Positions 1 through 10,425 of a DNA stretch of 64,000 nucleotides are shown piece after piece. Position numbers and translations under genes: made by a program. The stretch is from positions 434,001 through 498,000 of the forward strand of contig NZ_AP018052.1 of the NCBI RefSeq assembly GCF_002356355.1, given 5' to 3'. The first letter of the stretch is position 1. Every line of letters begins with the position of its first letter. The DNA is from Thiohalobacter thiocyanaticus. GTDB taxonomy: Bacteria; Pseudomonadota; Gammaproteobacteria; Thiohalobacterales; Thiohalobacteraceae. Under the pieces are notes generated by a model. That model was not told the DNA's origin. It was given only the letters and a program-made list of their open reading frames with translations, and ran no database searches.

Positions 1-1596
1 CTCCTCGATGCCGGTGGCGATGGCGAAGATGTTGGGGTCGAAGATGATGTCCTCTTCCGGAAAGCCGATCTGCTCGGTGAGCAGCTTGTAGGCCCGGGTG
101 CAGATCTCGACCTTGCGTTCCCTGGTGTCCGCCTGGCCGACCTCGTCGAAGGCCATGACGATGACGGCCGCGCCGTACTTGCGGCACAGCTTGGCCTGGC
201 GGATGAATTCCTCCTCGCCCTCCTTCATGGAGATGGAGTTGACGATACCCTTGCCCTGAATGCACTTGAGGCCGGCCTCGATGATGTGCCACTTGGAGGA
301 GTCGATCATCACCGGCACGCGCGAGATGTCGGGCTCGGAGGCGATCAGGTTGAGGAATTTCACCATCGCCTCCTCGCCGTCCAGCATGCCCTCGTCCATG
401 TTGACGTCGATGACCTGGGCGCCGTTCTCCACCTGATCGGCGGCGACCTCCAGGGCCTCGTCGAATTTCTCGTCCAGGATCAAGCGCTTGAACTTGGCCG
501 AGCCGGTGACGTTGGTACGTTCGCCGACGTTGACGAACAGCGAGTCGTCGGTGATGTTGCAGGGCTCCAGGCCGGACAGGCGCATGGTGTCGACGTCATG
601 CTGCGGGATCGGGCGCGGCTGGAATTCCGCCACGGCCTCGGCGATGGCCTGGATGTGTGCCGGCGTGGTGCCGCAGCAGCCGCCGATGATGTTGAGAAAG
701 CCGCTCTCGGCCCACTCGCGGATCTCCGCGGCCATGGCCTCGGGCGACTCGTCATATTCACCGAACTCGTTGGGCAGGCCCGCATTGGGGTGGGCGTTCA
801 CGCCGCAGTCGGCGATGCCGGCGAGCTCCTCGATGTGCTGGCGCAGCTCCTTCGCGCCCAGGGCGCAGTTGAAGCCCAGCGACACCGGGTTGGCGTGGCG
901 CAGCGAGTTGAAGAAGGCCTCGGCGGTCTGGCCCGACAGGGTGCGGCCGGAGGCGTCGGTGATGGTGCCGGAGATGATGACCGGCAGCTTCTCCCTGCCG
1001 GTGTCCTCGAAATACTGTTCGATCGCGAATACAGCCGCCTTGGCGTTCAGCGTGTCGAAGATGGTCTCGATCAGCAGCGCATCGACGCCACCGTCGACTA
1101 GGCCGCGCACGTTCTCATAGTAGGCGTCCTTGAGCTGATCGAAGTTGACGTTGCGGAAGCCCGGATTGTTCACGTCCGGCGAGATGCTCGCGGTGCGGTT
1201 GGTGGGCCCCAGGATGCCGGCGACGTAGCGCGGCTTGTCCGGGGTCTTCGCGGTCATGGCGTCGGCGGCTTCGCGCGCCACCTCGGCGCCGGCCTTGTTC
1301 AGCTCATAGGCCAGGTCCTCCATCTGGTAGTCGGCCATGGCGATGGAGGTGCAGGAGAAGGTGTTGGCCTCGATGATGTCCGCGCCGGCCTCCAGGTAGG
1401 CGGTGTGGATGTCGCGGATGATCTGGGGCTGGGTCAGCTGCAGGACGTCGTTGTTGCCCTTCAGGTCACAGGGCCAGTCCTTGAAGCGCTCGCCGCGGTA
1501 GTCGGCCTCTTCGAGCTTGTAGCTCTGGATCATGGTGCCCATGGCACCGTCGAGGATAAGGATTCGCTCTTGGAGACTTTCCTTGAATGTCTTCAT
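1..1596 (-). CDS. metH: Cobalamin-dependent methionine synthase, N-terminal part (runs off the window)
   Basis: The first 532 codons of MetH are visible; the 3' end lies before base 1. The protein opens with the family signature [12 protein letters not shown]. It carries the homocysteine-binding barrel with its zinc cysteines, one near residue 244 (FNCALG) and a pair near 306-307 ([11 protein letters not shown]), and then enters the methyltetrahydrofolate-binding domain ([20 protein letters not shown]). It transfers a methyl group from methyl-folate through cobalamin to homocysteine in the cytosol. The ATG at 1596 gives the expected N-terminus. No cobalamin or SAH riboswitch is recognisable upstream. 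The B12-binding and reactivation domains cannot be judged. Confidence 0.97.
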   Translation of the reverse strand, partial: MKTFKESLQERILILDGAMGTMIQSYKLEEADYRGERFKDWPCDLKGNNDVLQLTQPQIIRDIHTAYLEAGADIIEANTFSCTSIAMADYQMEDLAYELNKAGAEVAREAADAMTAKTPDKPRYVAGILGPTNRTASISPDVNNPGFRNVNFDQLKDAYYENVRGLVDGGVDALLIETIFDTLNAKAAVFAIEQYFEDTGREKLPVIISGTITDASGRTLSGQTAEAFFNSLRHANPVSLGFNCALGAKELRQHIEELAGIADCGVNAHPNAGLPNEFGEYDESPEAMAAEIREWAESGFLNIIGGCCGTTPAHIQAIAEAVAEFQPRPIPQHDVDTMRLSGLEPCNITDDSLFVNVGERTNVTGSAKFKRLILDEKFDEALEVAADQVENGAQVIDVNMDEGMLDGEEAMVKFLNLIASEPDISRVPVMIDSSKWHIIEAGLKCIQGKGIVNSISMKEGEEEFIRQAKLCRKYGAAVIVMAFDEVGQADTRERKVEICTRAYKLLTEQIGFPEEDIIFDPNIFAIATGIEE

Positions 1597-1930
1597 GCGT
1601 CAGTCTCTTGGTTGCTAAATGATTGGGAAATTTAAGGAAAATTTCGACAATTCTAACATCCGGGGCGGATGGAGTCACATCGAAACCCGCCTGCAAGCCA
1701 CCCTGAGGGTCCCTAACAGACTGAAGCGGTGGAATAAAAACCAACTTGCAACGGTCGCCGCAAGGCCAGCCCTGTGCCCCTTCGTGAAACAAGGTATTTA
1801 ATGTTCCACGAGGCGTTCGGCGCGGCCGGACACCAGGACCGCGTTGGTGTTTGTGGCTCGACATTTACCAGGTATAGTCTAGGTTTAATATAAGTCATAT
1901 GCCTCAATTACGAACCGTTGCCTCCGGCAT
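1597..1930. other. Gene-poor stretch between metH and nosR
   Basis: About 330 bases separate the divergent metH and nosR genes. Short open frames on both strands match no protein I recognise. One minus-strand frame ends in GRAERLVEH at about 1803, which could be a gene remnant, but nothing upstream supports it. The metH promoter should be here; I see no convincing sigma-70 site or riboswitch fold. Confidence 0.5.
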
Positions 1931-1944
1931 TTGACTCAGGTCAT
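1931..1944. promoter_or_regulatory. DNR/FNR-type box before nosR
   Basis: TTGACTCAGGTCAT matches TTGAY-N4-RTCAA except for the last base. Its centre at 1937.5 predicts a start near 1979 for a class II site at -41.5. The hexamer CATACT at 1967-1972 sits exactly at the -10 position. This also argues for the downstream ATG of nosR at 2001, because the in-frame GTG at 1950 would lie upstream of the transcript start. Confidence 0.75.
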
Positions 1945-2000
1945 ACACCGTGGGGAGGCTGCGGGCCATACTGCGGCCGCAATCGCAACCAACAGGAATA

Positions 2001-4208
2001 ATGCGGGACGTGATTCCAGCCACTATGCCCGGGGACCGGGGCGTCACTCTTTTCGTCTTTTTTTTGCTGGCGCTGCTCTGCATGCGGCCGGCACAGGCGG
2101 CGTTGCCTGATGCCGACCTGGTGAAGCAGTTCTTTCCCGAATCCGACGGCTTCGGCGAATACGAGGGCGAGCCGCCGGTGGCGAAGGTGTTCCAGGGCAA
2201 CCGTCAACTGGGCTATGTCTTCCGCACCCTGCCCATCGCGCCCATTCCGGCCTATTCCGGCAAGCCCATCGATATGCTGGTGGGGCTGGACCTGGACGGC
2301 AACATCACCGGGGTACGGGTGATCGAGCATCACGAGCCGATTCTGCTGGTGGGCATCCCCGAATCCAGCCTGGATGATTTCACCGACCAGTACCGCGGCA
2401 AGTCGGTAGAGGACCGGCTCAAGGTCGGCGCCGGTTCGCGCGAAGGCTATGTCAACATCGACGCCGTCACCGGTGCCACGGTCACGGTGATGGTGATGAA
2501 CGAGGTCATCATCCAGGCCGCGCGCAAGGTCGCGACCGAGTACGGTCTGATCGAGGCGGTACGTGAGGCCCGGCGCAAGCCGGCACGGGTGCGCAGTGAG
2601 TATTACCGTGACTCGGACTGGAAGGAGTTGACCGGCAACGGCGCCATCCGCCGCATGCTGATTACCCGCGGCGAGGTGGATGCGGCCTTCGCCGGTACCG
2701 AGGCGGAGGGCGTGGATGCCGCCGGCCAGGGAGAGCAGGACCAGGTCTTCATCGATCTCTATTATGGCCACCTCAATCCGCCCACCATCGGCCGCAACCT
2801 GCTTGGCGAGAGCCAGTACAACTGGCTGATGGCGGAGCTCGAACCGGGCGAACACGCCGTTGCCGTCATGGGTCGTGGTATCTATTCCTTCAAGGGCTCT
2901 GGTTATGTGCGCGGCGGTATCTTCGACCGCATCCATCTGCGCCAGGGCGATCATGAAATCGCCTTCCGTGACCTGGATCATTACCGCCTCAACGACACCT
3001 TCCTGCCGGGCATGCCGGAGATGGACGAGATGGCCATCTTCGTTGTCCGCGCCGAGCACGAATTCAACCCCGGGGCGATGTGGGAGGTGGAACTCCTGGT
3101 GCGGCGTCAGACCGGGCCGCTGGACAGTGTGTTCACCAGCTTTGCCTCCACCTACGAGATACCCGAGGCCTATATCGAGCGGCCTGAACCGGAGATCGTC
3201 GAGGCGGAGGAGCCCGTCCCCATGTGGATGACGGTCTGGCAGGAGCGCAAATTCCGCATCGGTGTGCTGGTGGGCAGCCTGGTGCTGCTGACCCTGATCA
3301 TGGCGCTGCAGGACTGGCTGGTGCGTTACCCGAAATTGATGCGCTATCTGCGCAACGGCTTCCTGGTCTACACCCTGTTCTTCATCGGCTGGTACCTGCT
3401 GGGTCAGCTGTCGGTGGTGAATGTCTTTACCTTCACCGGCGCCATCCTGCACCAGGACTTCAGCTGGAGCACCTTCCTGATCGACCCCACCATGTTCATC
3501 CTGTGGGTGTTCGTGGCGGCCGCGCTGCTGTTGTGGGGGCGCGGGGTCTACTGCGGCTGGCTGTGCCCGTTCGGCGCGCTGCAGAAACTGACCAACGAAA
3601 TCGCCCGCAAGCTGAAGGTGCCCCAGTACCAGCTGCCGCAGGTGGTGCATGACCGGTTGTGGGGCATCAAGTACATCATCCTGCTGGTGCTGTTCGGCGT
3701 CTCGCTGCAGTCGCTGGGCCAGGCCGAGCGCTATGCCGAGATCGAACCGTTCAAGACCGCCATCACGCTGCGCTTTGATCGTGACCTGCCCTTCGTGCTT
3801 TACGCCCTCGGGCTGGTGGTGATTTCGGCCTTCAACTGCAAGTTCTTCTGCAAGTACATGTGTCCGCTGGGCGCCGCCCTGGCCGTGCCGGCGAAGTTCC
3901 GTCTCACCTTCTGGCTGCGCCGGCGCAAGGAATGCGGCAACCCCTGTCAGATCTGTGCCAACGAATGCGAGATCCAGGCCATTCACCATACCGGCGAGAT
4001 CAACATGGACGAGTGCCATTTCTGCATGGACTGCCAGATCACCTACTGGGACAACCACAAGTGCCCGCCGCTGATCGAGAAGCGCAAGAAGCGCGAACGC
4101 GCCGCCCGGCGCCAGCGTCAGCAGCAGGGAGAGAATCAGAAGGGTAGCGGCCCGGGCGGGCTGCCCCTGGAGATCGAGCCGGCCGGGTCCACGTCCGGCT
4201 CGCAGTGA
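2001..4208 (+). CDS. nosR: NosR, membrane flavo-iron-sulfur protein for N2O reduction
   Basis: The protein has 735 residues, normal for NosR. A signal peptide is followed by a periplasmic FMN-binding domain with the flavinylation motif TGATVT near residue 160. A group of membrane helices follows from about residue 415. Two polyferredoxin-type cysteine motifs occur at about 518 (CGWLCPFG) and 613 ([12 protein letters not shown]). Cytosolic [4Fe-4S] ligands lie at about 644-685 ([12 protein letters not shown] and CHFCMDC). NosR passes quinol electrons towards NosZ and is needed for nos expression. The ATG at 2001 has an AGGA ribosome site. It opens the operon, 34 bp before nosZ. Covalent FMN attachment needs an ApbE/NosX protein, which is not in this window. 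Confidence 0.97.
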   Translation: MRDVIPATMPGDRGVTLFVFFLLALLCMRPAQAALPDADLVKQFFPESDGFGEYEGEPPVAKVFQGNRQLGYVFRTLPIAPIPAYSGKPIDMLVGLDLDGNITGVRVIEHHEPILLVGIPESSLDDFTDQYRGKSVEDRLKVGAGSREGYVNIDAVTGATVTVMVMNEVIIQAARKVATEYGLIEAVREARRKPARVRSEYYRDSDWKELTGNGAIRRMLITRGEVDAAFAGTEAEGVDAAGQGEQDQVFIDLYYGHLNPPTIGRNLLGESQYNWLMAELEPGEHAVAVMGRGIYSFKGSGYVRGGIFDRIHLRQGDHEIAFRDLDHYRLNDTFLPGMPEMDEMAIFVVRAEHEFNPGAMWEVELLVRRQTGPLDSVFTSFASTYEIPEAYIERPEPEIVEAEEPVPMWMTVWQERKFRIGVLVGSLVLLTLIMALQDWLVRYPKLMRYLRNGFLVYTLFFIGWYLLGQLSVVNVFTFTGAILHQDFSWSTFLIDPTMFILWVFVAAALLLWGRGVYCGWLCPFGALQKLTNEIARKLKVPQYQLPQVVHDRLWGIKYIILLVLFGVSLQSLGQAERYAEIEPFKTAITLRFDRDLPFVLYALGLVVISAFNCKFFCKYMCPLGAALAVPAKFRLTFWLRRRKECGNPCQICANECEIQAIHHTGEINMDECHFCMDCQITYWDNHKCPPLIEKRKKRERAARRQRQQQGENQKGSGPGGLPLEIEPAGSTSGSQ

Positions 4209-4242
4209 GTCAACAAAAACACACCATGATGGAGGTGCGACG

Positions 4243-6093
4243 ATGAGCAGCAATTCGGATCATTTTGGCCTTACCCGACGCGGTTTCCTGGGTGCGGCGG
4301 CCGCCGGCGCGGCCGGCATGAGCATGGGCTCGCTGAGTTTCCGGCCGGCAGAGGCGGCCGAATCCAATCCGGCGCATGTCGGTCCGGGCGAGCTGGATGA
4401 GTACTACGGCTTCTGGAGCGGCGGCCAGTCGGGCGAGGTGCGTATCATCGGTATCCCGTCCATGCGTGAACTGATGCGTATCCCGGTGTTCAACTACTGC
4501 GGTGCCACCGGCTGGGGTCAGACCAACGAGTCCAAGGCCATCCTGGGTGAGAACGCGCCGCTCAACGGCGACACCCACCATCCGCACATGAGCTTCACCA
4601 ACGGCACCTACGACGGCAGGTACGTCTGGATCAACGACAAGGCCAACACCCGCGTGGCGCGCATCCGCTGCGACGTGATGAAGACCGACAAGATCACCAC
4701 CATCCCCAATGTTCAGGCCATCCATGGCCTGCGGCCGCAGAAGGCGCCCAAGACCAAGTATGTGTTCTGCAATGCCGAGTTCCGCATGCCGCATCCCAAT
4801 GACGGGAGCAACATGCTGGACAACGACAAGTACTACACCATGTTCAATGCCGTGGACGCCGAGACCATGGAGGTGGCCTGGCAGGTTATCGTCGATGGCA
4901 ACCTGGACAATACCGATGCCGACTACAAGGGCACCTATGCGGCCTCCACCTGCTACAACTCCGAGGAAGGCTTCACCCTGCCAGAGACCATGCGCAACGA
5001 GCGCGACTGGGTGGTGGTATTCAATATCCCGCGCATCGAGGAGGCGGTGAAGAACGGCGATTTCATCACCCTGGGCGACTCGGACGTGCCGGTGGTCGAC
5101 GGCCGCCACGGCTCGAAGCTGACCGCCTATGTCCCGACCCCCAAGAGCCCGCACGGCCTGAACACCTCGCCCGACGGCAAGTACTTCGTCGCCAACGGCA
5201 AGCTCTCGCCCACTGTGACCGTGATCAGCATCGACAAGCTGGATGACCTGTTCGCCGGCAAGCTCAATGAGGAGCGCGACGTGGTGGTGGCAGAACCGGA
5301 ACTGGGTCTGGGGCCGCTGCACACCGCATTCGACGGCCGCGGCAACGCCTACACCACCCTGTTCATTGACAGCCAGATCGCCAAGTGGAATGTGGATGAT
5401 GCCATCCGTGCCTACCAGGGCGAGGAGGTCAATTACATCCGCCAGAAGCTGGACGTGCATTACCAGCCCGGCCACAACCACACCAGCATGGGCGAGACCA
5501 ACGAGGCCGACGGCAAATGGCTGATGTCGCTGTGCAAGTTCTCCAAGGACCGGTTCCTGCCCGTCGGGCCGCTGCGCGCCGAGAACGACCAGCTGATCGA
5601 CATCTCGGGCGACGAGATGAAGCTGGTGCATGACGGCCCCGCCTTCGCCGAACCGCACGACTGCATCATCGTGCACCGGAGCAAGATCCGCACCAAGAAG
5701 CTCTGGGACCGGGACGACCCTATGTTCGCACCCAGCCTGGAGCGGGCGAAGAAGGACGGCATCACCCTGGAGAAGGACAACAAGGTGATCCGCGACGGCA
5801 ACAAGGTGCGGGTCTACATGACATCGGCCGCGCCCAATTTCGGGTTGGAGAGTTTTACTGTCAAACAGGGCGACGAGGTGACCGTGACCATCACCAATGT
5901 GGACAAGATCGAGGATCTCACGCACGGCTTCACTGTGATCAACCACGGCGTTGCCATGGAGATCGGGCCGCAGCAGACCTCCTCGGTGACCTTCACTGCC
6001 GACAAGGCCGGAACGCACTGGTTCTACTGCCAGTGGTTCTGTCATGCCCTGCATATGGAGATGCGCGGGCGGATGTTCGTCGAGCCGGCGTGA
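4243..6093 (+). CDS. nosZ: Nitrous oxide reductase, Tat-exported clade I type
   Basis: The 616-residue periplasmic enzyme reduces N2O to N2. It starts with a twin-arginine signal (TRRGFLG, residues 10-16), the mark of clade I NosZ. A seven-bladed propeller carries the histidines for the CuZ centre ([39 protein letters not shown]). A C-terminal cupredoxin domain carries CuA with C596, C600, H604 and M607 in [12 protein letters not shown]. All expected copper ligands appear to be present. An AGGTG ribosome site precedes the ATG at 4243. It lies between nosR and nosD, the classic order. Confidence 0.98.
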   Translation: MSSNSDHFGLTRRGFLGAAAAGAAGMSMGSLSFRPAEAAESNPAHVGPGELDEYYGFWSGGQSGEVRIIGIPSMRELMRIPVFNYCGATGWGQTNESKAILGENAPLNGDTHHPHMSFTNGTYDGRYVWINDKANTRVARIRCDVMKTDKITTIPNVQAIHGLRPQKAPKTKYVFCNAEFRMPHPNDGSNMLDNDKYYTMFNAVDAETMEVAWQVIVDGNLDNTDADYKGTYAASTCYNSEEGFTLPETMRNERDWVVVFNIPRIEEAVKNGDFITLGDSDVPVVDGRHGSKLTAYVPTPKSPHGLNTSPDGKYFVANGKLSPTVTVISIDKLDDLFAGKLNEERDVVVAEPELGLGPLHTAFDGRGNAYTTLFIDSQIAKWNVDDAIRAYQGEEVNYIRQKLDVHYQPGHNHTSMGETNEADGKWLMSLCKFSKDRFLPVGPLRAENDQLIDISGDEMKLVHDGPAFAEPHDCIIVHRSKIRTKKLWDRDDPMFAPSLERAKKDGITLEKDNKVIRDGNKVRVYMTSAAPNFGLESFTVKQGDEVTVTITNVDKIEDLTHGFTVINHGVAMEIGPQQTSSVTFTADKAGTHWFYCQWFCHALHMEMRGRMFVEPA

Positions 6094-6139
6094 CGACCGG
6101 TTCGAGAGGCATGAACATGCCCGCGTAGTTCTCTACCTT

Positions 6140-6287
6140 CGTCATTCCGGTGAAAGCCGGAATCCATCGGCCGCAGCGGTCTGTGGATTGCTCGCGTTGC
6201 TCGCCCTTCGGGCCGCCCTGTGTACCCATAGGGCATAAAGGCGTTCAACGCGCTTCGCGCTTTTGTCCGGCATACGCCGGGATGACG
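6140..6287. repeat. REP-type palindromic repeat pair between nosZ and nosD
   Basis: GTCATTCCGGTGAAAGCCGG on the left is answered by CCGGCATACGCCGGGATGAC on the right, so the whole block is an inverted repeat. The same family recurs at 9514, 11132, 40817 and 45488. The right arm ends just before the nosD start, so the nosD leader is repeat-derived. Confidence 0.8.
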
Positions 6288-6307
6288 TTATTGTGCCAGG
6301 TGGCTCC

Positions 6308-7639
6308 TTGATCGATTCTCCCTGTCTTCATTCGTGGTCCTTGTGTCTCGCGCTTGTGCTGAGCGTGATGCCCGCGTTCGCCCAGCCCATGCAGACCCTG
6401 CAGCAGCGCCTGGATGCTGCCGGGCCGGGTGCGGTGATCGAGGTCCCGGCCGGCACCTATACCGGCAATCTGGTCATATCCGGGGCGCTGACCCTGGACG
6501 GTAAGGGCGAGGCGATCCTGGACGGCGATGGCAGCGGCGATGTGATCCGCGTCAAGACGGCGGATGTCACGATCCGGGGGCTGACTATCCGCAATTCCGG
6601 CAAGAACCTGACCGACATGAATGCCGGCATCTTCGCCGAGAAGGGCGCCGGGAATCTGCGTGTCATTGGCAATCGGTTAGAGAATAACGCCTTCGGTCTG
6701 TGGCTGGACGGCTGCCGCGCTCCCGAGGTGATCGACAACCGCATCCAGGGCGCGCCGCAACTGCGTTCCCAGGACAACGGCAACGGCATACACCTGTTCG
6801 CCGTTCATGACGGTCTGGTCCGGGGCAACCGAATCAGCGGCACCCGTGACGGCATCTACATCGACACCAGCCAGTACAACCGGCTGGAAGGCAATTACAT
6901 GCAGGGCCTGCGCTACGGCATTCACTACATGTACTCCTACAACAACGAGGTCATTGGCAACCATACCCGCAACACGCGCACCGGCTATGCCCTGATGCAG
7001 TCCAAGCACCTGGAGGTCAGGGGCAATGTCTCGGAGAACGACCTCAATTACGGTATCCTGATGAACTATATCGTGGACAGCCGTATCAGTGGCAATCATG
7101 TCAAGGGTACCCGCACCGGGCGGGCCTTCGTCACCGGGGGCGACGATATCGCCGGGGCCGACGGCAAGGCGTTGTTCATCTACAACGCCCAATACAATGA
7201 GATCACCGGCAACGTGCTCGAGGACGCCGATATCGGCATTCATCTCACGGCGGGCTCAGAGAACAATGCCATTCACAGCAACGCCTTTGTTCGCAACCGG
7301 GTGCAGGTGAAATACGTCGCCACCCGCGAACAGGAATGGTCCGATGAGGGCCGCGGCAACTTCTGGAGCGACTACCTGGGCTGGGACATGAATGCCGACG
7401 GCATCGGCGATCGTCCCTACGAGCCCAACGACGCCGTCGACAAGCTACTGTGGCGCTATCCCATGGCACGGGTGCTCATGAGCAGCCCCGCCATCGAGAC
7501 CCTGCGCTGGGTGCAGCGCCAGTTCCCGGTGTTCAAGCCCCAGGGCGTGCGCGACAGCCACCCGTTGATGCGCCCGCCGGAGGGCGTGTCTGATCATGAA
7601 ATGCTTTCAACGCAGAGGCGCAAAGGCGCTGAGACATGA
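6308..7639 (+). CDS. nosD: NosD, periplasmic copper-site maturation factor for NosZ
   Basis: NosD is a periplasmic right-handed beta-helix protein of the CASH/pectate-lyase type. It acts with the NosFY transporter in assembling the CuZ site. A signal peptide (LALVLSVMPAFAQ) is followed by repeated beta-helix rungs with recurrent N-x-I/V-x-G-N steps from about residue 45 to 330. The start is uncertain. TTG at 6308 has AGGTGG four bases upstream and gives a clean signal peptide; GTG at 6293 and TTG at 6263 are alternatives. The last ten or so residues (STQRRKGAET) are encoded by a dispersed repeat, an unusual tail. Confidence 0.93.
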   Translation: MIDSPCLHSWSLCLALVLSVMPAFAQPMQTLQQRLDAAGPGAVIEVPAGTYTGNLVISGALTLDGKGEAILDGDGSGDVIRVKTADVTIRGLTIRNSGKNLTDMNAGIFAEKGAGNLRVIGNRLENNAFGLWLDGCRAPEVIDNRIQGAPQLRSQDNGNGIHLFAVHDGLVRGNRISGTRDGIYIDTSQYNRLEGNYMQGLRYGIHYMYSYNNEVIGNHTRNTRTGYALMQSKHLEVRGNVSENDLNYGILMNYIVDSRISGNHVKGTRTGRAFVTGGDDIAGADGKALFIYNAQYNEITGNVLEDADIGIHLTAGSENNAIHSNAFVRNRVQVKYVATREQEWSDEGRGNFWSDYLGWDMNADGIGDRPYEPNDAVDKLLWRYPMARVLMSSPAIETLRWVQRQFPVFKPQGVRDSHPLMRPPEGVSDHEMLSTQRRKGAET

Positions 7640-7683
7640 AAATAGAAAATGAATTTCCCTGGCGTCTCTGCGCCTCCGCGTTG
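7608..7683. repeat. CGCAGAGGCG-type palindromic repeat across the nosD stop
   Basis: AACGCAGAGGCG at the left is mirrored by CGCCTCCGCGTT at the right. The left arm is in frame with nosD and supplies its C-terminal codons and stop. The same family is found at 17530, 19602, 44066, 45347 and 53342. Confidence 0.85.
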
Positions 7684-7709
7684 AGGGTTTTGATCCTGGT
7701 TAAGCGCAT

Positions 7710-8636
7710 ATGACCGCGCCGCTGGAATTCACCGACGTCACCAAGGACTACGCCGGCTTCAAGGCGTTGGACGGCCTGTCGTTCAAGGTGCAGCCCGGCG
7801 AGGTACTGGGCCTGCTCGGCCACAACGGTGCCGGCAAGACCACCAGTATGAAACTGGTGCTGGGCGTGATCGCGCCGACGCAGGGCGACATCCGGGTGTT
7901 GGGCGAGAGTTCGACCGGGCATGCCAGCGACCGTCTGCGTCGCGCGCTCGGCTACCTGCCGGAGAACGTCAGTTTCTATCCTCAGCTCACCGGGCGCGAG
8001 GTGCTGCGTTATTTCGCCCGACTCAAGGGGGCGGCGCTGCATGCGGTCGATGAGCTGCTGGAACGGGTGGGTCTGTCCGCTGCCGCCGATCGGCGTATCC
8101 GCACCTATTCCAAGGGCATGCGCCAGCGCATCGGTCTGGCGCAGGCCCTGCTCGGCCGGCCGCGGCTGCTGCTGCTGGACGAGCCCACCGCCGGACTGGA
8201 TCCGCAGGTCACGCGTGAGTTCTACCGCATGATCGACGATCTGCGCGGACAGGGTGTATCCATCCTGATCTCTTCGCATGTACTGCCGGGCGTGGAGGCG
8301 CACATCGACAGAGCCGCCATACTCGGCCGCGGCCGCCTGCTGGCGCTGGGCAGTCTGGCCGAGTTGCGCGACCGCGCGCGCCTGCCGCTGCGTATCCGCG
8401 TGCAGGGTGAGCCGGACCGCGACCAGGCCGTGGAGTTGCTGCGGCCGTTGGGCTTCGAGCCCTGTCCGCCCGGGCCGGTGCTGGAACTGCAGGGCGATCC
8501 GGAGCGCAAGCTGGAGGCCGTGCGCGCCCTGCTGGCGCTGCCCGGTGTGACCGATTTCGAGCTCATCCAGCCCGCGCTGGAAGACCTCTATGCCCACTTC
8601 AACCGCAGTGGAGCGGCGCAGCCATGCACGCCCTGA
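7710..8636 (+). CDS. nosF: NosF, ABC transporter ATPase for NosZ maturation
   Basis: This is a 308-residue cytosolic ABC ATPase. It has Walker A (GHNGAGKTT, about residues 38-46), an ABC signature (YSKGMRQRIGLAQ), Walker B (LLLLDEPTAGLD) and the switch histidine (ISSHV). It pairs with NosY and NosD and supplies a sulfur species or energy for the CuZ cluster, as established for the Nos system. The nosY start lies 13 bases inside its 3' end, suggesting translational coupling. The start at 7710 has only a weak ribosome site. Confidence 0.96.
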   Translation: MTAPLEFTDVTKDYAGFKALDGLSFKVQPGEVLGLLGHNGAGKTTSMKLVLGVIAPTQGDIRVLGESSTGHASDRLRRALGYLPENVSFYPQLTGREVLRYFARLKGAALHAVDELLERVGLSAAADRRIRTYSKGMRQRIGLAQALLGRPRLLLLDEPTAGLDPQVTREFYRMIDDLRGQGVSILISSHVLPGVEAHIDRAAILGRGRLLALGSLAELRDRARLPLRIRVQGEPDRDQAVELLRPLGFEPCPPGPVLELQGDPERKLEAVRALLALPGVTDFELIQPALEDLYAHFNRSGAAQPCTP

Positions 8637-9451
8637 TCACGGTCGCCATCAAGGAATACCGCGACGGCCTGCGCAACCGCTGGATCCTGGCCATCACCGT
8701 GCTGCTGGCCGCCTTCGCCGTGGGACTGTCGTATTTCGGCGGTGCCGCTTCGGGGGCGGTGGGCGTGACCAGCCTGTCCACCACCATCGTCAGCCTGGCC
8801 AGCCTGGCCATCTTCATCATTCCGCTGGTGGCGCTGATGCTGGCCTATGACACCCTGGTGGGCGAGGAAGAGCAGGGGACCCTGCTGCTGCTGCTGACCT
8901 ATCCCCTGACCCGTGGCCAGCTGCTGCTGGGCAAGTTCGCCGGCCATGCCGCAATCCTCGCCACCGCCACAGTCATCGGCTTCGGCGCCGCCGGTCTGCT
9001 GGTGGCCGGCGCCGCCGGGGAGCTCGGCGATGCCGGGGTATGGCGGGCCTTCGGCCTGTTCATTCTGTCGTCCTGGCTGCTGGGCTGCGTGTTCCTGGCG
9101 CTGGCGCAGCTGATCAGCGCCTGGGCCGGCGAGAAGTCGGTCGCCGCCGGCGTGGCCCTGCTGGTCTGGTTCTGGTTCGTGCTGATTTTCGACCTGCTGC
9201 TGCTGGGGGCGCTGGTCATGGCCGGGGGGCAGGAGGGGGGCTGGCTGGCCGGACTGTTGCTGCTCAACCCGACCGATATCTTCCGCCTGGTCAACTTCGT
9301 CGGCTTCGAGGCAGCCCGCAGTTATACCGGCCTGACCCATATCGCGGTCGGTCCCTGGTTCCAGCCGGCTGCGCTGCTCGGTCTGCTGCTCGTCTGGATC
9401 GTCGTTCCCCTGCTGCTGGCGCAGTGGCGCTTTGCCCGCCGCGCGCTGTGA
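8624..9451 (+). CDS. nosY: NosY, ABC transporter permease for NosZ maturation
   Basis: The 275-residue integral membrane protein has six hydrophobic segments in the ABC-2 pattern, with the family opening TVAIKEYRDGLRNRW and the loop YDTLVGEEEQGTLLLLLTYP. It forms the membrane part of the NosFY complex that docks NosD in the periplasm. It overlaps nosF by 13 bp and is followed by nosL after 26 bp. Confidence 0.96.
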   Translation: MHALITVAIKEYRDGLRNRWILAITVLLAAFAVGLSYFGGAASGAVGVTSLSTTIVSLASLAIFIIPLVALMLAYDTLVGEEEQGTLLLLLTYPLTRGQLLLGKFAGHAAILATATVIGFGAAGLLVAGAAGELGDAGVWRAFGLFILSSWLLGCVFLALAQLISAWAGEKSVAAGVALLVWFWFVLIFDLLLLGALVMAGGQEGGWLAGLLLLNPTDIFRLVNFVGFEAARSYTGLTHIAVGPWFQPAALLGLLLVWIVVPLLLAQWRFARRAL

Positions 9452-9477
9452 ATCCCGCATCCCTCTGGAGAGTCGTC

Positions 9478-10119
9478 ATGCCGTTTCCGCACTTAACAGG
9501 TTTCCGGTTCAATCCGTCATGCCGACGCAGGCCGGCATCCAGGCGCGGCGCCCCGATCGCTGCCGGCAGCGATCGGGATGTCAGGTCCGGCAGCAGGCTC
9601 AGGCATCTTTTGGTTCTGTTCCTCGCAGGGCAGTTCCTGCTCGCCGGATGCGGGCAGGCGCCCGAGGCCGAGCGCAGCCTGGAGCCGGTCGCCATCGAGG
9701 CCGGTGACGAGTGCCATGTCTGCGGCATGCTGATCACCCGCTTCCCCGGCCCCAAGGGCGAGGCCTTTGTCCGCCACCGGGAGACACCGCTCAAGTTCTG
9801 TTCCACCCGTGACCTGTTCGTGTGGCTGCGCCAGCCCGAGTCCGCCGCCATTGTCGAGGCCGTGTTCGTCCACGACATGACCAGCGCACCGTGGGACTCG
9901 CCCGCCCGGAAGCATCTGATTCCGGCCGAGACCGCCTGGTATGTGGTGGGCGGCGACCAGAGCGGCGCCATGGGACCGACCCTGGCCAGCTTCGCCTGGC
10001 GCGAAGCCGCTGAAGTCTATACCGACACGCACGGTGGTCAGGTAATGGCGTATGAGGAGATCAACCTCCCGGTACTGGAGGCACTGAACGAACTCGAACC
10101 CAGGCATCATCACCACTGA
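9478..10119 (+). CDS. nosL: NosL, copper-chaperone lipoprotein for NosZ
   Basis: NosL is an outer-membrane-anchored copper chaperone that feeds apo-NosZ. The Cu(I) motif C79-H-V-C82-G-M84 is present, followed by KFCSTRDLF and a conserved FVHD segment. The lipobox LLAGC places the lipidated cysteine at residue 58, unusually late. About 30 extra residues precede the hydrophobic stretch, and part of them (PSCRRRPASR) is a translated REP repeat. There is no ATG or GTG between the repeat and the hydrophobic core, so translation must start upstream, at ATG 9478 with a GGAG site. It ends in a histidine-rich tail (HHHH). Confidence 0.95.
   Translation: MPFPHLTGFRFNPSCRRRPASRRGAPIAAGSDRDVRSGSRLRHLLVLFLAGQFLLAGCGQAPEAERSLEPVAIEAGDECHVCGMLITRFPGPKGEAFVRHRETPLKFCSTRDLFVWLRQPESAAIVEAVFVHDMTSAPWDSPARKHLIPAETAWYVVGGDQSGAMGPTLASFAWREAAEVYTDTHGGQVMAYEEINLPVLEALNELEPRHHHH
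9514..9543. repeat. REP element inside the nosL signal region
   Basis: CCGTCATGCCGACGCAGG followed by CCGGCATCCAGG has the same design as the elements at 40817 and 45488. It is in frame and gives the arginine-rich segment just before the lipoprotein signal helix. Confidence 0.8.
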
Positions 10120-10150
10120 AACCGCCGGGTGGGGAAACAGGTGAATTAGC

Positions 10151-10170
10151 CTGACTTCCTGTCAGTTTTT
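10151..10170 (+). terminator. Probable rho-independent terminator of the nos operon
   Basis: CTGAC-TTCCT-GTCAG is followed directly by TTTTT, 31 bases after the nosL stop. The stem is only five base pairs, so termination is probably partial. Confidence 0.5.
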
Positions 10171-10425
10171 ATACAAAGTAACTGTAAGCAATTGTCTCTA
10201 ATGAAGTGTATTGTTATCCACATTTCCTGTGGATAAAGTTGTGAATGGTTTGGGAATGAAGAGGGTCGGAGCCCGGGATTGTGACGCTTTTGTTAAATTG
10301 GTGGTTTTTTAGCCAGCTGTTTTGTTAATATTTAATCAATAACTTAGCTGAATTCGATTCGTGTTGTGTCGGAAAAATGTCAGCCCGAGCGTATAGCAGG
10401 AATCTCGACAGATTCCTGTGCATAA
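10169..10425. other. DnaA-box cluster in an AT-rich gene-free stretch
   Basis: TTATCCACA at 10214-10222 and its exact complement TGTGGATAA at 10229-10237 form an inverted pair of perfect DnaA boxes six bases apart. TGTGCATAA at 10417-10425 is a third match to TTATNCACA, and TTATACAAA at 10169-10177 is a one-mismatch site. A strongly AT-rich tract (10300-10345) lies between them. Genome neighbours are nosL and dsbB rather than dnaA, dnaN or mnmG. The role could be replication initiation, DnaA titration or reactivation, or a chance hairpin. Confidence 0.45.
10398..10417. repeat. Perfect 8-bp inverted repeat
   Basis: AGGAATCT-CGAC-AGATTCCT abuts the third DnaA-type box. It has no adjacent T-run on either strand and so is not a clear terminator. 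Confidence 0.6.

Noticed and set aside
1597-1930. Cobalamin or SAH riboswitch upstream of metH
   Set aside because: No B12 box or SAH core could be found on the minus strand.
1941-6054. Long open frames on the opposite strand of nosR and nosZ
   Set aside because: They are GC-rich shadows with low-complexity His/Val/Gly composition; nosR and nosZ are unmistakable on the plus strand.
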